From Antedon mediterranea (taxonomy: Eukaryota; Echinodermata; Crinoidea; Comatulida; Antedonidae), in the NCBI RefSeq assembly GCF_964355755.1, contig NC_092671.1, positions 2,152,501 through 2,212,500 on the forward strand: a DNA stretch of 60,000 nucleotides, read 5' to 3'. The position numbers and the translations under genes were made by a program. Positions 11,701-26,700 of the stretch are shown here, in pieces. The notes beneath the pieces are model-generated. The model worked only from the letters and a program-made list of their open reading frames with translations, searched no databases and had not been told where the DNA came from. Every line of letters starts with the position of its first letter. Positions within the stretch are counted from its first letter, which is position 1.

Positions 11701-14700
11701 AATATTAATCTATACCAGTTACCAGGCTACAGTTTGATTCACAATGATAGGAAAGATAAGAGAGGTGGTGGGGTAGCGTTCTATGTTACCAACAAACTAA
11801 CATATATTATTAGAAATGATCTGTCATCCTGTATGACTGAAGCAGAGACTATTTTTATTGAGATTGAGTTAGAATCAGGAAATAATGTTATTTGTGGTAT
11901 AGTTTATAGACCACCCTCACGTTCCTTGCAAAAGTTTGATGATGAATTAACATGTGTAATGCAAATGATTAATCTAGAAAAAAAGAAAGCTTACCTTGTG
12001 GGAGACTATAACATAAACTTACTCCAACAATCTACCGACAACACTATCCAATCACACTTAGACACAATATTTTCTCAGTCATTTCAGCCAATCATAAAAA
12101 GTCCTACTAGAATATCCGATAATTGTGCTTCAATAATTGATAACATTTATTGCAACATCGATTCTTTTACTACGTCCCTTAAAAGTGGAATACTTATTAC
12201 TGATATTTCTGATCACTTCCCAATATTCTGTGTAGATACTTTGGAAAAACATAATAAGCAATATCCTCGATTTGTATACAAACGACAATACTCTCCTCAA
12301 CAAACGGAGTATTTTTTGCAAGAATTACAAAGTAATCAGTGGAATGATGTGCTATTCTCAAATAATGCGAATGTTGCTTATCAAAATTTTACAAACACTT
12401 TAAATAAAACAATTGATAATTGTTTCCCTTTAAAACGAATTAGAAATAAGGCGAACAAGTTAAAATCTCCTTGGATCACAGCTGAAATTGCCAGAGCTAT
12501 CTCTCAAAAACATAAATTATATAAAAAGTACAAACAAAATAACACCACTACTAATAAAAGTACGTACATAAATTTTAGAAACAAGTTAACCACTACTATT
12601 AGAAATCGGAAAAAAGAATATTATATGGTCCAGTTTGAACGAAATAAACAAGATATTAAAAAAACGTGGACAATCCTAAATGATATAATGGGTAGGAAAA
12701 AGACTACCAATTTGCCTACAAAAATAAAATTGGGTACTGAGACTTTCTCTGATAATGATGAGAAAGCTGATGCATTCAACTCTTTTTTTATTAATATTGG
12801 AGAAAAACTAAATAATAAATTTAGGCATGAACCTCAAAATGAAGAAATCACCCACAGAACTTTCTTAAAGGGAAATTTTACCTCTTCAATGTTTTTTAAG
12901 CCTGTTACTGAACATGAACTTAACCACTATATTAAAAACACAAAGAATACTTCTCCTGGCCATGATGGTATAAGTGCCCAACTCATAAAATCTGCTTCCC
13001 CGTTTATTTTAAAACCTTTATTGCATATTATTAATACGTCATTATCATCGGGCTGTGTCCCGGCTGATATAAAAATTGCTAAAGTTATCCCGGTATTTAA
13101 GAATGGTGACATCTCCGATATAAATAATTATCGGCCTATTTCCATTTTACCCTTTTTTTCCAAAATATTTGAGAGGATTGTGTATGATCAAACGATTTGT
13201 TACCTCTCAAAATATAACGTACTGAGTAAAACACAGTATGGATTTAGACAACACCATTCAACTAGTCATGCTTTAATACAATCGATTGAAAAAATCACAA
13301 ACGCTATTGAGAATAAAGAGTTCACACTAGGAGTTTTCCTTGATTTATCAAAAGCGTTTGATACAATCGATCATGATATATTATTAGATAAGTTAAGATT
13401 TTATGGTATAAGAGGAGTTCCGCTAAACTGGTTCTCAAACTATCTTAAAAAAAGACTACAATACACATTTATTGTTAATACTGCATCTAGTAAAATGACA
13501 GTAAACACTGGAGTTCCTCAGGGATCCATATTGGGTCCATTATTATTTCTTATATTCATTAATGATATTAGTCTAGCATGTAACCATGTAGACATGATTA
13601 TGTATGCAGATGACACAAATGTGTTTTATAGTCACAATGATGTTACTCAAGCTTTTGATACAATGAACCAGGAGTTATCTATACTTTCGGACTGGTTTAT
13701 TGCTAACAAATTAACGCTAAATGTAAACAAATCAAAATATGTTATATTTAAGGCTAGAAATAAGTCAGCTGACACTACCTCACTAGAATTGAGGATGGGA
13801 AATGAATGTATAGTAAAAGCTACTGAAGTTAAATTTCTAGGCTTATTTCTGGATGAAACTTTATCGTTTAATTTTCATGTAAATGAGGTAGCAAACAGTA
13901 TTTCTAGAATAATTGGTGTCTTAAACAAAGTGAAGTCTATGTTATCAAGTAAAATCTTGTTAACGGTATACAATGCACTTATATTACCTAGAATAACGTA
14001 TGCTATCACAGTATGGGGTGCTACTTCTGCTACAAACTTAAACCGTATACATATTCTCCAGAAAAAAGCACTTAGAAATATTTGTCATGTTCATTTTATG
14101 CATCCTTCTCATCCACTTTTTATTTCAACCCAAACATTAAATATTTTTGACCTTTATACGAAACACACTGCTATATTTATGTATCAATATAAACATAATC
14201 TATTACCTGAATCATTTAATAACTTATTTAGTACATCTGCCTCATTCCATAATTACTCAACTAGAAACAGGTTAAACTACTGTCCACAACTAAAACGCAC
14301 CAAAGTCGGACAGCAATGTATTTCCTACCAAGGAACACATATTTGGAACAATTTAACAGACTATATAAAACAATCCCCCACTTTAAGTTTGTTTAAACAG
14401 AGATTAAAGCAATATTATAACAATAGAAATATTTAAGTTAAGTAAATCACATTATGTTATTTTGGTTTGTTCTTTTTGTTTGTACTAATTGTTTGATCTT
14501 TTTGTTAGGGTTACATGCTTAAAGCACTTGTGCTTATTTTGTATCCCATTCCATTATCTTATTATTTGTATTGTATTTGTATATGTTTTTATTTTGATTA
14601 TGGAATAAAAATGTCGATGAATTGAAATAAAAAAACTAAAATATTTTATAGTTATAGTATATACCTAATAATAATATACTAATACTTTTTCTAATTTTTA

Positions 14701-17700
14701 TTTGATCAGGTGGGTGGAAATATTGTTTGTGGGAGCTTTGTTTTTATAGAGATTATTTAGGTGGGTGTTTTTCTTGGTAGGACGTCCTTGTTTTGAGCTA
14801 CCTGTAACCATAATTTAACCATGGTCCAGATTATAATACAATCTGTATATCTTCTTGGAACAAACAATATACTTGCTGTAAATTACTGTACTACTGTACT
14901 GTATGTCAGTGTGTACCCACTATTGTACCCAGCTGAATTTTGTTTATATGAAAGAAAACAAATAAATTACTGTATATACGCACAAATTTGGGCCTCCATA
15001 TTACTGTACATGGATGGGGTTAATGTTTAAATGGTGAAATTAGGTGCTGGACTTAGACCTGCTGGGCTTCCCCTTGAATCCGCCTATGCTAATGTACTAC
15101 ACCACATTATGATGTACATTAACAACATCAAATGAATGCTATATTAATTTATAAAGTTATGAAGATATAATTTATATAGAATGCGTTCATGCGTAGACAA
15201 AATCAATATCAATTATGGCACGTTATCTACAAAGGTGTTGATTGGAGTTCTGTTCGTTCAATGTCTTTTACAAGATTTGAATGAAAATACACTGTTTGAA
15301 AGAACGCTTAAATAAATATGAATGTCATTGGTAAATTTAAAAAGGGAAATGGAGTTGCAAAAATGTTAAATACTGTATATTATACTGTATTGTCAGTGGC
15401 GGATCTAGCGGGGGTGAATAGGGTGGCTAGCCACCCCCCTTAATTCTCAAAAAAAAAAAAAAGATGCAACCTACCCGCGATTGACGGTCGCTAGACGTGG
15501 ATTAATCTTTTAATTAAGAAGAGTTAGCCTAGGCCTAGCTAGGCCCTACTAGAGCTAGGGTTAGCATTAATAGTTGTGTAAATAGGCCTACACAGTGAAA
15601 TAGTTCAATTACTATTATGAATTCAAGAGTTTAAAAAGAAAACGCGATTTAAAATCTTCGGAAAATACCCACAACTGAGTTATTTTCACAACACACGCAC
15701 TCCTAAAACTACCAGCGTCACGTTGTCTAGCTCGCTCACACATCGTGTGAATACTGACGTCATCACTCTCCAAAAATACACCATTTTCCATTGGCATTGC
15801 AGTTAATTTCCGCCGCCCTCTGGTCCGCGTGTGCAAGCGTTAGCGTGGTATATTTACACCCCTGAGAGTGTAATATCAGGAACTTTTTTCTTGCGCAAGA
15901 AGGTTTTTTGTATAATATTATAGTATAGTATGCAGTATAAACGATAAAAATAAACGAGAAACATGGTTTTCTTTTATTATTTTATAGGCATAAAATAAAC
16001 ATAAAATGTCTTGTACGTACACAGGACGGCCGAAAAAAAAGTATGTGGCGTATTTGTTGTTTTTTGATTTGTGTTATAGACATGGCGATTACTGCAATCA
16101 TTGTATACCAAATTACATTGAGTTATTCACCCGGCTGAGGTTAACAGATCACCAAAACACGGTACACAACACATGCACTATCGAGGCATTTTCGGAGTAC
16201 CGCATTACCAAATGTTCATTTTGTTTGAAAGTTTTTCGATCAAAGTTTATTATTAGTTCGTCGAAAAAGATCCGTACAGTATTTAGGAAGGATTTATTTA
16301 AATTTACATTATGTAATATTTGTTATTAAGTGTGATGGAAACAGTTTCTCTAGCCTATTAAACAGTGTGTAAGCTTCTATTTTTTCAAAAATTTTCGGAG
16401 CCTCGGGAGGGGGACTCCCCCTCCCAAACCCTCCCCCACTCGGTGCTACGCACCTCGTTTGCCACTTTCGTGGCCGTCCCCCTCGTTAGATCCTAGATCC
16501 GCCACTGATTGTGTATTTTAGCTTTGAATGAATGATTGTCTGTATATTTCATTTTCAAGGTAATTTCTAACCTTTCCATTGAATATTGATAGTATTTGAT
16601 TACTTGGTTTTCAATTCTTTTTCCTTTGTTCACTGAGCCGTAACCACAACAAAGGTGCTCTAACCTTAAAGGATGTTTCCTCATATTTTCAGGATAACAA
16701 TTAAAGCATTTTTATATTTAAAACTTCTAAAGCATCTAAAATGTTATTACTTTTTTTATTGTAATTAATCCGTCTCCTTTCTGCTTTATCTGAATAAACT
16801 GCGAATAGATTGACTGTTTTAGACTATTTATGAGGTGGAGCCAAGGTAAATAGTAGTCAGGCTTTACGAAATGAAATATTCACGAATTAAAGACATTTAC
16901 TACTGTATATTAACTTTAAAATAAAAGTTAATGACAAAAAAAGTTGACGTTTCAACAAAGACTGAAAATATTAAAAAGATAGGCTTCTCCTCTCGTTAAT
17001 TTAAAAATATTCACCCCATTCATACAAACAATGTGCATTTACAATAACAAATATAAAATGTGTAAAATATTAAATAGCAAGATGATGTATGGTGGTATGC
17101 TATTTGTCCATTTGTAATGTTAGTTTATAATTGCTAGTTTGTCATGAATATTTCTTTTTGTGTACAAACAATTAAACAGAGGTGCTGTACTGTATTTCAA
17201 GTTCATTTAATTGTCTGATATTGTTTTATGAAGCAATCATGTGGAACACTACAGTACAGTATGGCATTTGACTTTATTTTTTATTTAAAAAAAAATGTTA
17301 AAAATATTACATTACAATAGATTTAAAGACAACTTAGTAAGTGATTATTGTTATTGAAACATGCTTGCAAACCAATTAACAACCAAAAATTGGTTCAAAA
17401 CCATCACAGTTAAACATTTGTATGTTATTGTCAGCCAATACAGCACGAATATATATGTCTACAATATAACATCAAACTAGTTTGACAAAAAAAGTGTGAT
17501 GTGCTCAAACATGATAGTGATATGCCCAAATAGGATACTGATCATGACATCATCATGTCCATATATGGGCATATCATTTTTTTTCACATAAAGTTTGATA
17601 GTGTGGACAGAGCTTTAGTCTAGTGTAGATTTGCCACCCTGTATTGGACAGTTCACATGTATACTATTGGATGGTGTGAAAATGATTTTAAAAATTGATC

Positions 17701-20700
17701 GTGATGACCAAATAGGTTAATAACAATAGCTCATTGTTTTCTGAATACATTAATGTTATTTTAATGTAATTAGTTTGCTTAAATATTCATAATTATATAA
17801 TGTAAAGTTTTCATGAATACATGAATACTTCTAACATATGATGATGTAAACTATATCAAGAATTTAAAGCCACAGAATTATGATCGTTTTGTTTACGGTA
17901 TCTTTTATTTCATAGAAATGGAAACATAATTATACTACAGTAGGAAAACAAAATTACTTAGCAGCCATAGCTATTCACTGGTTTTGTAAAGTCTCCATGT
18001 AATTACATGAAATGAAATTTGAGTGGGTGATAAAATATCAAGCTCAAAAATGCAATGATTTTAATTCCAAAGAATACAGTACATCAATATAATTTCACAC
18101 TGTGAATTAACCAAAATTCAGGGAACACTTTTATTTATAAATGTTGATTAGCCTATACTGTACTGATCACTCTGAATTTTGATAGGAAACATATTCTTAT
18201 ATGTGCATTTTTTGTGGTAAAAATTTGAGTTGTAATGCTCTGTCTACAATGTTAAACTTTATGTGATGTGTCTATTTGTGGGCATATCACTACCATATTT
18301 GGGCACATCACACAAACTAGTTTGATAGTGTAGACAGAGCTTCAGTTACAGTAAAGTAGTTGCTGAGATTGAAATCTGTATGTCAAAAGATTTGAAATAA
18401 TATTAAAGCAGGAGTTTGAATGACTTTTGAACCACCCACTTTACAGTACTGTAAACATCTCAACATAATGTTATTAATTATGTTCCAATTTTATACATTG
18501 ATCCAAAACTAGGTGATAATGTAGGCTGTAGAAATTCAAATCCCACGCGTTTTTGCATGAATTGTCCAACACTGCATGCATTGTCCAATATTGCATGCAT
18601 TTTCCAATACTGCATGCATTGTCCAATACTGCATGCGTTGTCCAATACTGCATGCATTGTCGAATACTGCATGCATTGTCCAATACTGCATGCATTGTCC
18701 AATACTGCATGCATTGTCCAATACTGCATGCATTGTCCAATACTGCATGCATTGTCCAATACTGCATGCATTGTCCAATACTGCATGCATTGTCCAATAC
18801 TGCATGCATTGTCCAATACTGGATGCATGGTCCAATACTGGATGCATTGTCCAATACTGGATGCATTGTCCAATACTGCATGCATTGTCCAATACTGCAT
18901 GCATTGTCCAATACTGCATGCATTGTCCAATACTGCATGCATTGTCCAATACTGCATGCATTGTCCAATACTGCATGCATTGTCCAATACTGCATGCATT
19001 GTCCAATACTGCATGCATTGTCCAATACTGCATGAACTTTCCGTAAGTTGCAACCCCTGATTCCTGTATTGTAACTCAATCAATGTGGGGCAGTGCGGGA
19101 CCAATATCTATGCAAGTGTCAACAGCGCTTAAAATATACCTGGTCACTAATAGGAGTCACTAATAATTACAACTCATAGGTCACAAAAAACATGCTGGAT
19201 AATAGCCAGACTTTCTGTCCATTCTAGATTATGTACGGAAGGAAAGATATTCTCTACTATTTCCTATTGCTAGTGTTTCAATAAAGGTGCTCTCTTTATT
19301 CAGGTATTTTGTCATCACAATTAGCATGTAAGGTAAATAAAATAAACTTTCCTTAGCAGAAATCGGAATTTAATCATCTAAAAAATCTCAAATTCTTTGT
19401 ACTGTATGCTTTTTTCTGAAAACCATATGGTTTAAGGAGAATTGTATTATCATGATTTAGTTGTTGAAGTCGACGGAATCTAGGGCGGGGGAAAAACGGT
19501 ACTTTGAGGTACCCAGATGTTTCATATCTTGAGGCTGACATACAATAAGGTTTTTAGGCGGGGTGAAAGACTATAAAGTTGGATGTCCTCGCCTACTTCT
19601 GCCACCAAGAACAATGATATACCCTTTGTGTATGCTTAATGTTAGATTTCTAAACATTATTTCTTTAATATTTTGTATTCTGTTTCTCTATTACTTTAAT
19701 TTAACAATTGAATACTTGCAGAAAGCCTGGTACAGTACTCAATATAATATTTTATTAGCAAAAAAAAAATGGAAAGGACGATGGTTAAAGGATTGCACCA
19801 CTGATATGTAATTGTTCAGAATAACTAAAACCATTTTGCAATCCAAATTGTAAGGTATTTTAAAATATATGATACGCTTGGATATTAACATTAAAATAAA
19901 CCAAAATACTGCCAATTGTCATTACTTTGAACATTTTTAAACAGTTGTTCTGTTTACAATACAGTAAACCTATGAATAAAACAATATTGATCTAGAGTAG
20001 CTGATAGCCAGTACAAAGCTCACACACGTAGCCTACACTACAATCAATAATTATTATATTATTTATTATTATATACTAGTACAGTGGATACCATACAAAT
20101 ATAGGATATTTAATTTAATATCTGATACAAATAAAGAATAAACTCAGGCTAAATTTGCAGATCAATCTGGGAACATTTTAGCCAGTTAACTGTGTAACAT
20201 AGCCTAAAGATGATTTCACATCGCGCCCAGATTTGGCCCAGTGCCCTGATTTGGCCCGCCGCCAAGATTTGGCCCCGGCGTGCTGAGGAAAAATATTGTT
20301 GAACGTGCTTTCAGTGTTCACATCGAGCACAAATTCGGTTGTCCATTGTCAAGCGAGGTCATTCATGCTCACTGTTGATTGGTCAAATAAAAAACATTTC
20401 AACAAACAAATGGCACCAAATTCAGAGTCCGAATCAGGTACAGATTCAAATCGTACAAACTCAAATCGTATGAATTTGGTGTAAACGACCCTATGCTTTT
20501 CCACGATATTTTCTTCAGGGCACCTACAAAATACCAACGCAACCAATACCTAATTCAGATTGATCAATATATATACAGTATGACTAATCAACATTTCTAA
20601 ACAAAAGTGTTCCTGAGTTTTGTCATATTCAGAGTGTGAAATATATTTATGCATTCTTTTGAATTAAAGTAATTGCATTACATTTCTAAGCTTGATTTTT

Positions 20701-23700
20701 GCTAACATAGCAGTCACAAAAATCTACTATAAAATTAACAATAGATAATAGGTGATTCACCTAGTAAAAATCACCTAGGTTCCCAGGTACTGTACTGTAA
20801 TATTCAATGATGGTGGCATACACCATATGTCTTCCAGACATGTGAAAATCACCTAGGTTCCCAGGTACTGTACTGTAATATTCAATGATGGTGGCATACA
20901 CCATATGTCTGCCAGACATGTATTATTGGTTGCTACAGTAGCATAGATAGTTAACTATGCACACCTTATGTCTATACATCCATCGTAGTCTGAATAGGGA
21001 CATAAATCCATTATTGCTAGTTAGCATAGGTACTGTGTTGAACTTGTTGTTGGTTAACATGCACCTTTATGCCTACAATATACTCAGTGAAAATATAAAT
21101 CATTATTGCTATATAGTTAAATACAGATACTGATATTGTTAACTATGCAAGCCTCTACCCAGTCTAAATACAGTAGTATCATTATTGCTAGCATAGATAC
21201 TGATTGTAACTATGCAAGCCTCTACCCAGTCTAAATAGTATCATTATTGCTAGCATAGATACTGATTGTTAACTATGCAAGCCTCTACCCAGTCTAAATA
21301 GTATCATTATTGCTAGCATAGATACTGATTGTTAACTATGCAAGCCTCTACCCAGTCTAAATAGTATCATTATTGCTAGCATAGATACTAATATTGTTTA
21401 ACTATGCAAGCCTCTACCCAGTCTAAATAGTATCATTGCTAGCATACATGTAGGTACTTAATATACAGTATGCAAGCCTTTACCCAGTCTAAATAGTATC
21501 ATTAATCCATTAGTAATAGTATCGTCGCTACGCACTCACTCTTTCTCTTTCTCTCACAATCTACTTTCATTGATGCTACATTTCAATTTCTTTCATTCAT
21601 TCAGAAGTTACTACTTTAATAAATTTGTATGTAATTTATGAATATAAGAAGGACGAATACAGTAATGAGCAAATCACAAACATTCCTCACACACTGCTGT
21701 TTTAATGTTCTCGTCCAAATTATCCTTCTTGGAACCAACAACAGCAATCTCTGATTTCATTAATTATTGATTTTTAATCTCTGCTGCATAGTTGTGATAT
21801 TAAATGAAGAAAACTCAATAGTTATGTCTGAATAACAACAATCAACTAACCATCTTATTCCCATCAGCTTGACCTTGTTTGACCCCTTGATATTTGATGT
21901 ATTTGCGCTGTGTACGCTGCTCAGCTCTCGGTGTAGTTTCTGTTACATAGTATAAATTCCATTTGATTCAGTTAATAAACTTCACTACTTCTTCAAAATA
22001 TTACCAGAATATTGTTATTATTACAGTAGACGTTACAATTAAATATTTGATAATTATAATGAATTTATGAACAAAGCATTTTTTTTGTGTAAAATTTATA
22101 AATTTTAAAAAAGTTCAATAATAAAAGAGCTATAAAACACAATGACAGATATTTTCTTTTATAAACAAGTCTTTAAAATGCACATTTCAAGTTTTAAGTA
22201 TATTATTAAATATTATGGATATTATTGTGTTATTATTATTGTCCTGTTATGGGTAACTTTGGTTGCTGTTTGATGATTCTTAAATAAAATAAAAAGAAAT
22301 AAACAAAAAATAATAATGTACTGTATGTAATTAAGTACTGTAATGTACAAATTATAATTTTGTTGATTTTTACTTCCACTGTTATAGTACACCATCATTG
22401 CTTACATTCATTTGCCTTTATATACTATAGTACAGTACATCGTGCACTATATAAATATCTGATTTCCCATATTTTAATATGCGACAGAATATGCATGTTA
22501 ACTACAAAACAAGAAAATAAATCGTATGATAATAAAATGGTTGTAATATGCGCGTACGCCAATACCCTTAAAGTAAGCGAGCAACACCCGGATCGAAGAA
22601 GAACTTTTTATGAAGACCTACAAAATATAACAAACTGTGTAAATAAGAGAGATATTCTAGTGATATTAGGAGACTATAATGCAAAGACGGGAACAGTCTA
22701 CAACGTATACCCACAAAATATAGGAAAATTTGGAAAGGGGGAACTAAACAGCAATGGAGAACACCTTTTAGAATTTGCATGCAGGAATCAAATGTTTTTA
22801 ACAAATACATATGCTAAGGCTTCCGATGGACACTCCAGCCAAATTAGCGTTGACAGAATCCATTCGAAAAGTTGAAAGACCAGTTGGCAGAACAAAAACT
22901 ACCTGGATAGGAAACATAAATAAAGAACTCAAAAAAGCAAATACATCGATCGCAAATTTAACGACAGACCATCAGACCACCGAAAAAGAGTCATGGAAAC
23001 GATTAGCGTACGCAATTTCTACCCAAGACGAATAGCGTAACGGATGATGATGATGATAGATGATGATATTTTAATAATTTATATAGGTTTGAGCATGCTA
23101 TGAAATCTGCATGCAACTAGATAAAGTGACGGCCAAACAAATTATAAAATAATAAATCGTAGTTTTTATAACCTATTTAAATTGATTTTCTAAAATGCAT
23201 GTGGTATTGGCACAAAAAATGTATCAAAAGTATTAATGTAAAAACACCTGTACACAGAAATTGTATGTTCTTGTTCCTTTGTATTTCATGTACTGTAAGA
23301 ATTAGCCATTGAGGAGAATGACAGTATGTGTGTCTGTGTATTTAATAGTACAGTCGACTCCGCCTAAGTCGAATTCGCGTAAGTCGAAAAATCGCGAAAG
23401 TCGAATTTTTAGGAAAGTCCCAATTCTTTCCTATACATTACTGTGTAATTTTTATTTCTAAGTCGAATTTTTCTAAGTCGAAATTCGTCTAAGTCGACGT
23501 CTTTTTGCGGTCCGAATACACACATTCTTTAGTGATTTATATCGTATAAGTCGAAGTCACAAATTACGCGGCAACAACGCGTTAAAAAAGCCGATGAAAC
23601 GTACGTAATTCGATAAACAAACAACAGAGGGGAAAATGTGGGACCATATCGGTTCTCTCAAGCAGGTTGTATAGTATAGGCGGCGTCCTACAACTCGCGC

Positions 23701-26700
23701 TAGTGTATAGTGTATGAGTTGTTTCAGAGTTGAGAACTTGAGCGGCGTTTTGTGGGTACCTATTTTGTGCTAGACAGATGGCAATAAACAATAGATACCG
23801 ATTTCGAATAAGAACCGAAATGTATTTATTATACGTTTTTGTATTGTTTCGGAAAAATACAGTTTATCATTGTCGATAAAGAGGCTTAGCATTTATTAGG
23901 CCTAGCTAGCTAGCTAAGAAAATTCAATTCAAGAAGGCTCATCGCGTGGGCCGCGATCGCGACAGGCCTAGCCATAGCGCAGCTAGTGAGTGAACCTAGG
24001 CCTAGCATTTTTTTGGCAAATCTGTAAGTCGAAGTTCGCGTAACTCGAATTTTTATACCGGTCCCGTTAGATTCGACTTAGGCGGAGTCGACTGTACTAA
24101 CAAAAAAACTATAAAAAAAACACAAAAAAAAACATATTCTAAACCAGTTTTGGCAGTTTGGTATTGATATCAAAAGACGTCATACTGTACTGTATGTTTA
24201 TTTGAATTAAATCCGTTTTTTCCATTTTCGGTGGTGAATTTTTTTATTATTACTCACAACACGCAGTCTGAAACCGTCATTGCGTTTCAAATAACAATTT
24301 CTCTTTTATAAAACAAATCTGGAAATTGAGACCTGGATGAATTGGAGGTTTTAAAACTTTATTTGAAATTGGTGTTTTTTTTTGTTTTTTTTTTAAACCG
24401 GTTTCTGTTGCGAAGATATACCATTCCTTCAATATACAGTTTAAAACCTTATTCAACTCCTAACAATGTAAAATTTAAATTTGTATCCATAATATTGGCA
24501 TTTCATCAGTGAAAAACGTTTACAAACTTGCGTATTGTAAACCTCTCGAAAAGGTAGATAGTTTCAAAGATGCATGATGGGAAATGTTGAAATCCAAAAC
24601 TCCCTAGAGTTTGTTTGTAAGACAGTTATCAGTGTACAACATGTGTTCCTCACCCATACCTCCATATCGCATATATTTATCACTCTCTCCCCAGTGAATT
24701 TCTTGACATTTAATCATTTACTAATAGAAGACTCCATTTAATATTTATCTATTCATGCCGTTTCAATTTTAACTTCTTACTTTCGCCTGTCAAAATAGAT
24801 AAATTTGTATGAATGAATGTCTTAGACAATTGTTTTTAGCGAGCGTAATTCATAGTTTAACAATAAGTGACTGTTCTTTTTTAGTTACATCTCAACCAGT
24901 CAGTTTCTTATATTTGTGACCTACATATTTTAAAATCCAACACACTGTTATTACATTATTTGCATTTTGTAGTATAGTCCGTGCTTAGAATAACTGGTTT
25001 AAACAGACAGTATACTGTGCTCTCCAGATGGAGGGCTTTGATTAAAAAAGTTCCTAGAGCACCCCTCTACCTTAATGGACTAATCCATCAACCACGCCCT
25101 CAAATGTGCACACCCCAACGTACTACCATCATTTCACTTACTTGAGTTTGGACCAAAATTATTTGGAGAACTTTACCGATAATTATTTGATCAGCTGTAT
25201 GTGGTTCTCATGTTTTCAACTAACTTTGATCGTTTTATAGAATTGAAACACATCGCTGTTCTAATAGCAAGAAATGTGTAATTGATCAATTTTAATTATA
25301 TTTGGAAAGTTTCAATACCTTATTAAAAAGTAATCAACAAATAAACAACAATTAATTGATGATATAAATGTTATTGTAACAATCATTATAGCTGCAACTT
25401 AAAATAAAGATAATTTGCCTCATATTTCAACTGCATTGTGGGTAATATTGATGTGTATTATTACATACATTTAGTATTTAAAATTGATGAAATAAGATTT
25501 ATAAATTTGATAATTTAATTTTTAAAACATCCAATTATCATGCCAAAAAACATTTGATGCTTGGAGACTAATGATGAGACTTGGCATTATCTTACAGCAC
25601 ACAGCAAGTATTAATTACAAAGCAACACTCTAGCCTTTAGAGAAAAACAACAGGGCCTTGGTGGCGTCATACTCGTAACGCATGTCACGCCCTAGGAATT
25701 CCCAACGTTCTTCAATGTCATTGCCTTTCATTTGCTAAATTACTGTACATATTTATGTGGCGCTACGCTATGTGTTTTAATCAGAAAATAGTATTACTGT
25801 ACTATGTTTCCATTTCTGCAATTCAAAGATTTTACAGATAGTTTTTAAATGATTCATCAACGTATTATTTAATAGTTTTCAATCATTATGAGATAAATGA
25901 CATGATTATTGTGTAAATGAGCTAATAAAGATAAGTTCATTGATTGGATCATTTGAACTCTAGAAAGAGGTCATTATCAATTAAGTACCACTCTACATTA
26001 GTAAACACAGTTATAATGTCTATAGATCTAAGAGCACTATTCAAACATAGTTGCTATAGAATCTAAAAGAACAATTGTTCCTTGGATTTTTTATTTTATT
26101 GTTAAATGTAATATGAAGGTTATATGATATTTTTATTTGTACAAAGGGACTTTCCCAACGTCATGGTGTAATTGTCAATCATGGTTTTAAAGACATTTTT
26201 CATGCAATATCTTGAGCTTTTCAAAGAAACCACTGGACCGTAATGGGTACAGAATGTCATGATTACATTTTTGTTCATGGAAAGCAATTGGTTTACAATT
26301 ATGAACTCTCTCTCATTATTAATATAGTACTTAAATAGTAATTAAATGGTTTTTAATGATGGCATGATTTTGATTTTTGCATAGCGATTCCTTTAAAAGT
26401 AATTCTTTTGATTTTCTTTGTATATGACTGACTGATTGTCCTAAAGATCTAAAATGTTTTTACGCGGAGGTCATAATTCAATAATCACTATGAGTTGTTG
26501 TTTGTCGTTGAACCACCCATTGGATGTTTTTAATCATTTAAAAAAAATCATTATTTCCAACTGTTTTTGTTTGTAATGGAAAATAATAACCAATAATTTA
26601 ATTAAGAAAAAAACAATTTTCACTTGGATTTTATTTTGTAAAACCTTTCTCTTAATATTATAGTTTTTATGCTCACCGATTCACCATTTTTCTAACAATT

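Noticed and set aside
18474-19104. Long overlapping ORFs of 150-208 codons on both strands
   Set aside because: They are open because the 19-bp unit has no stops. The peptides are pure repeat translations shifted between frames.
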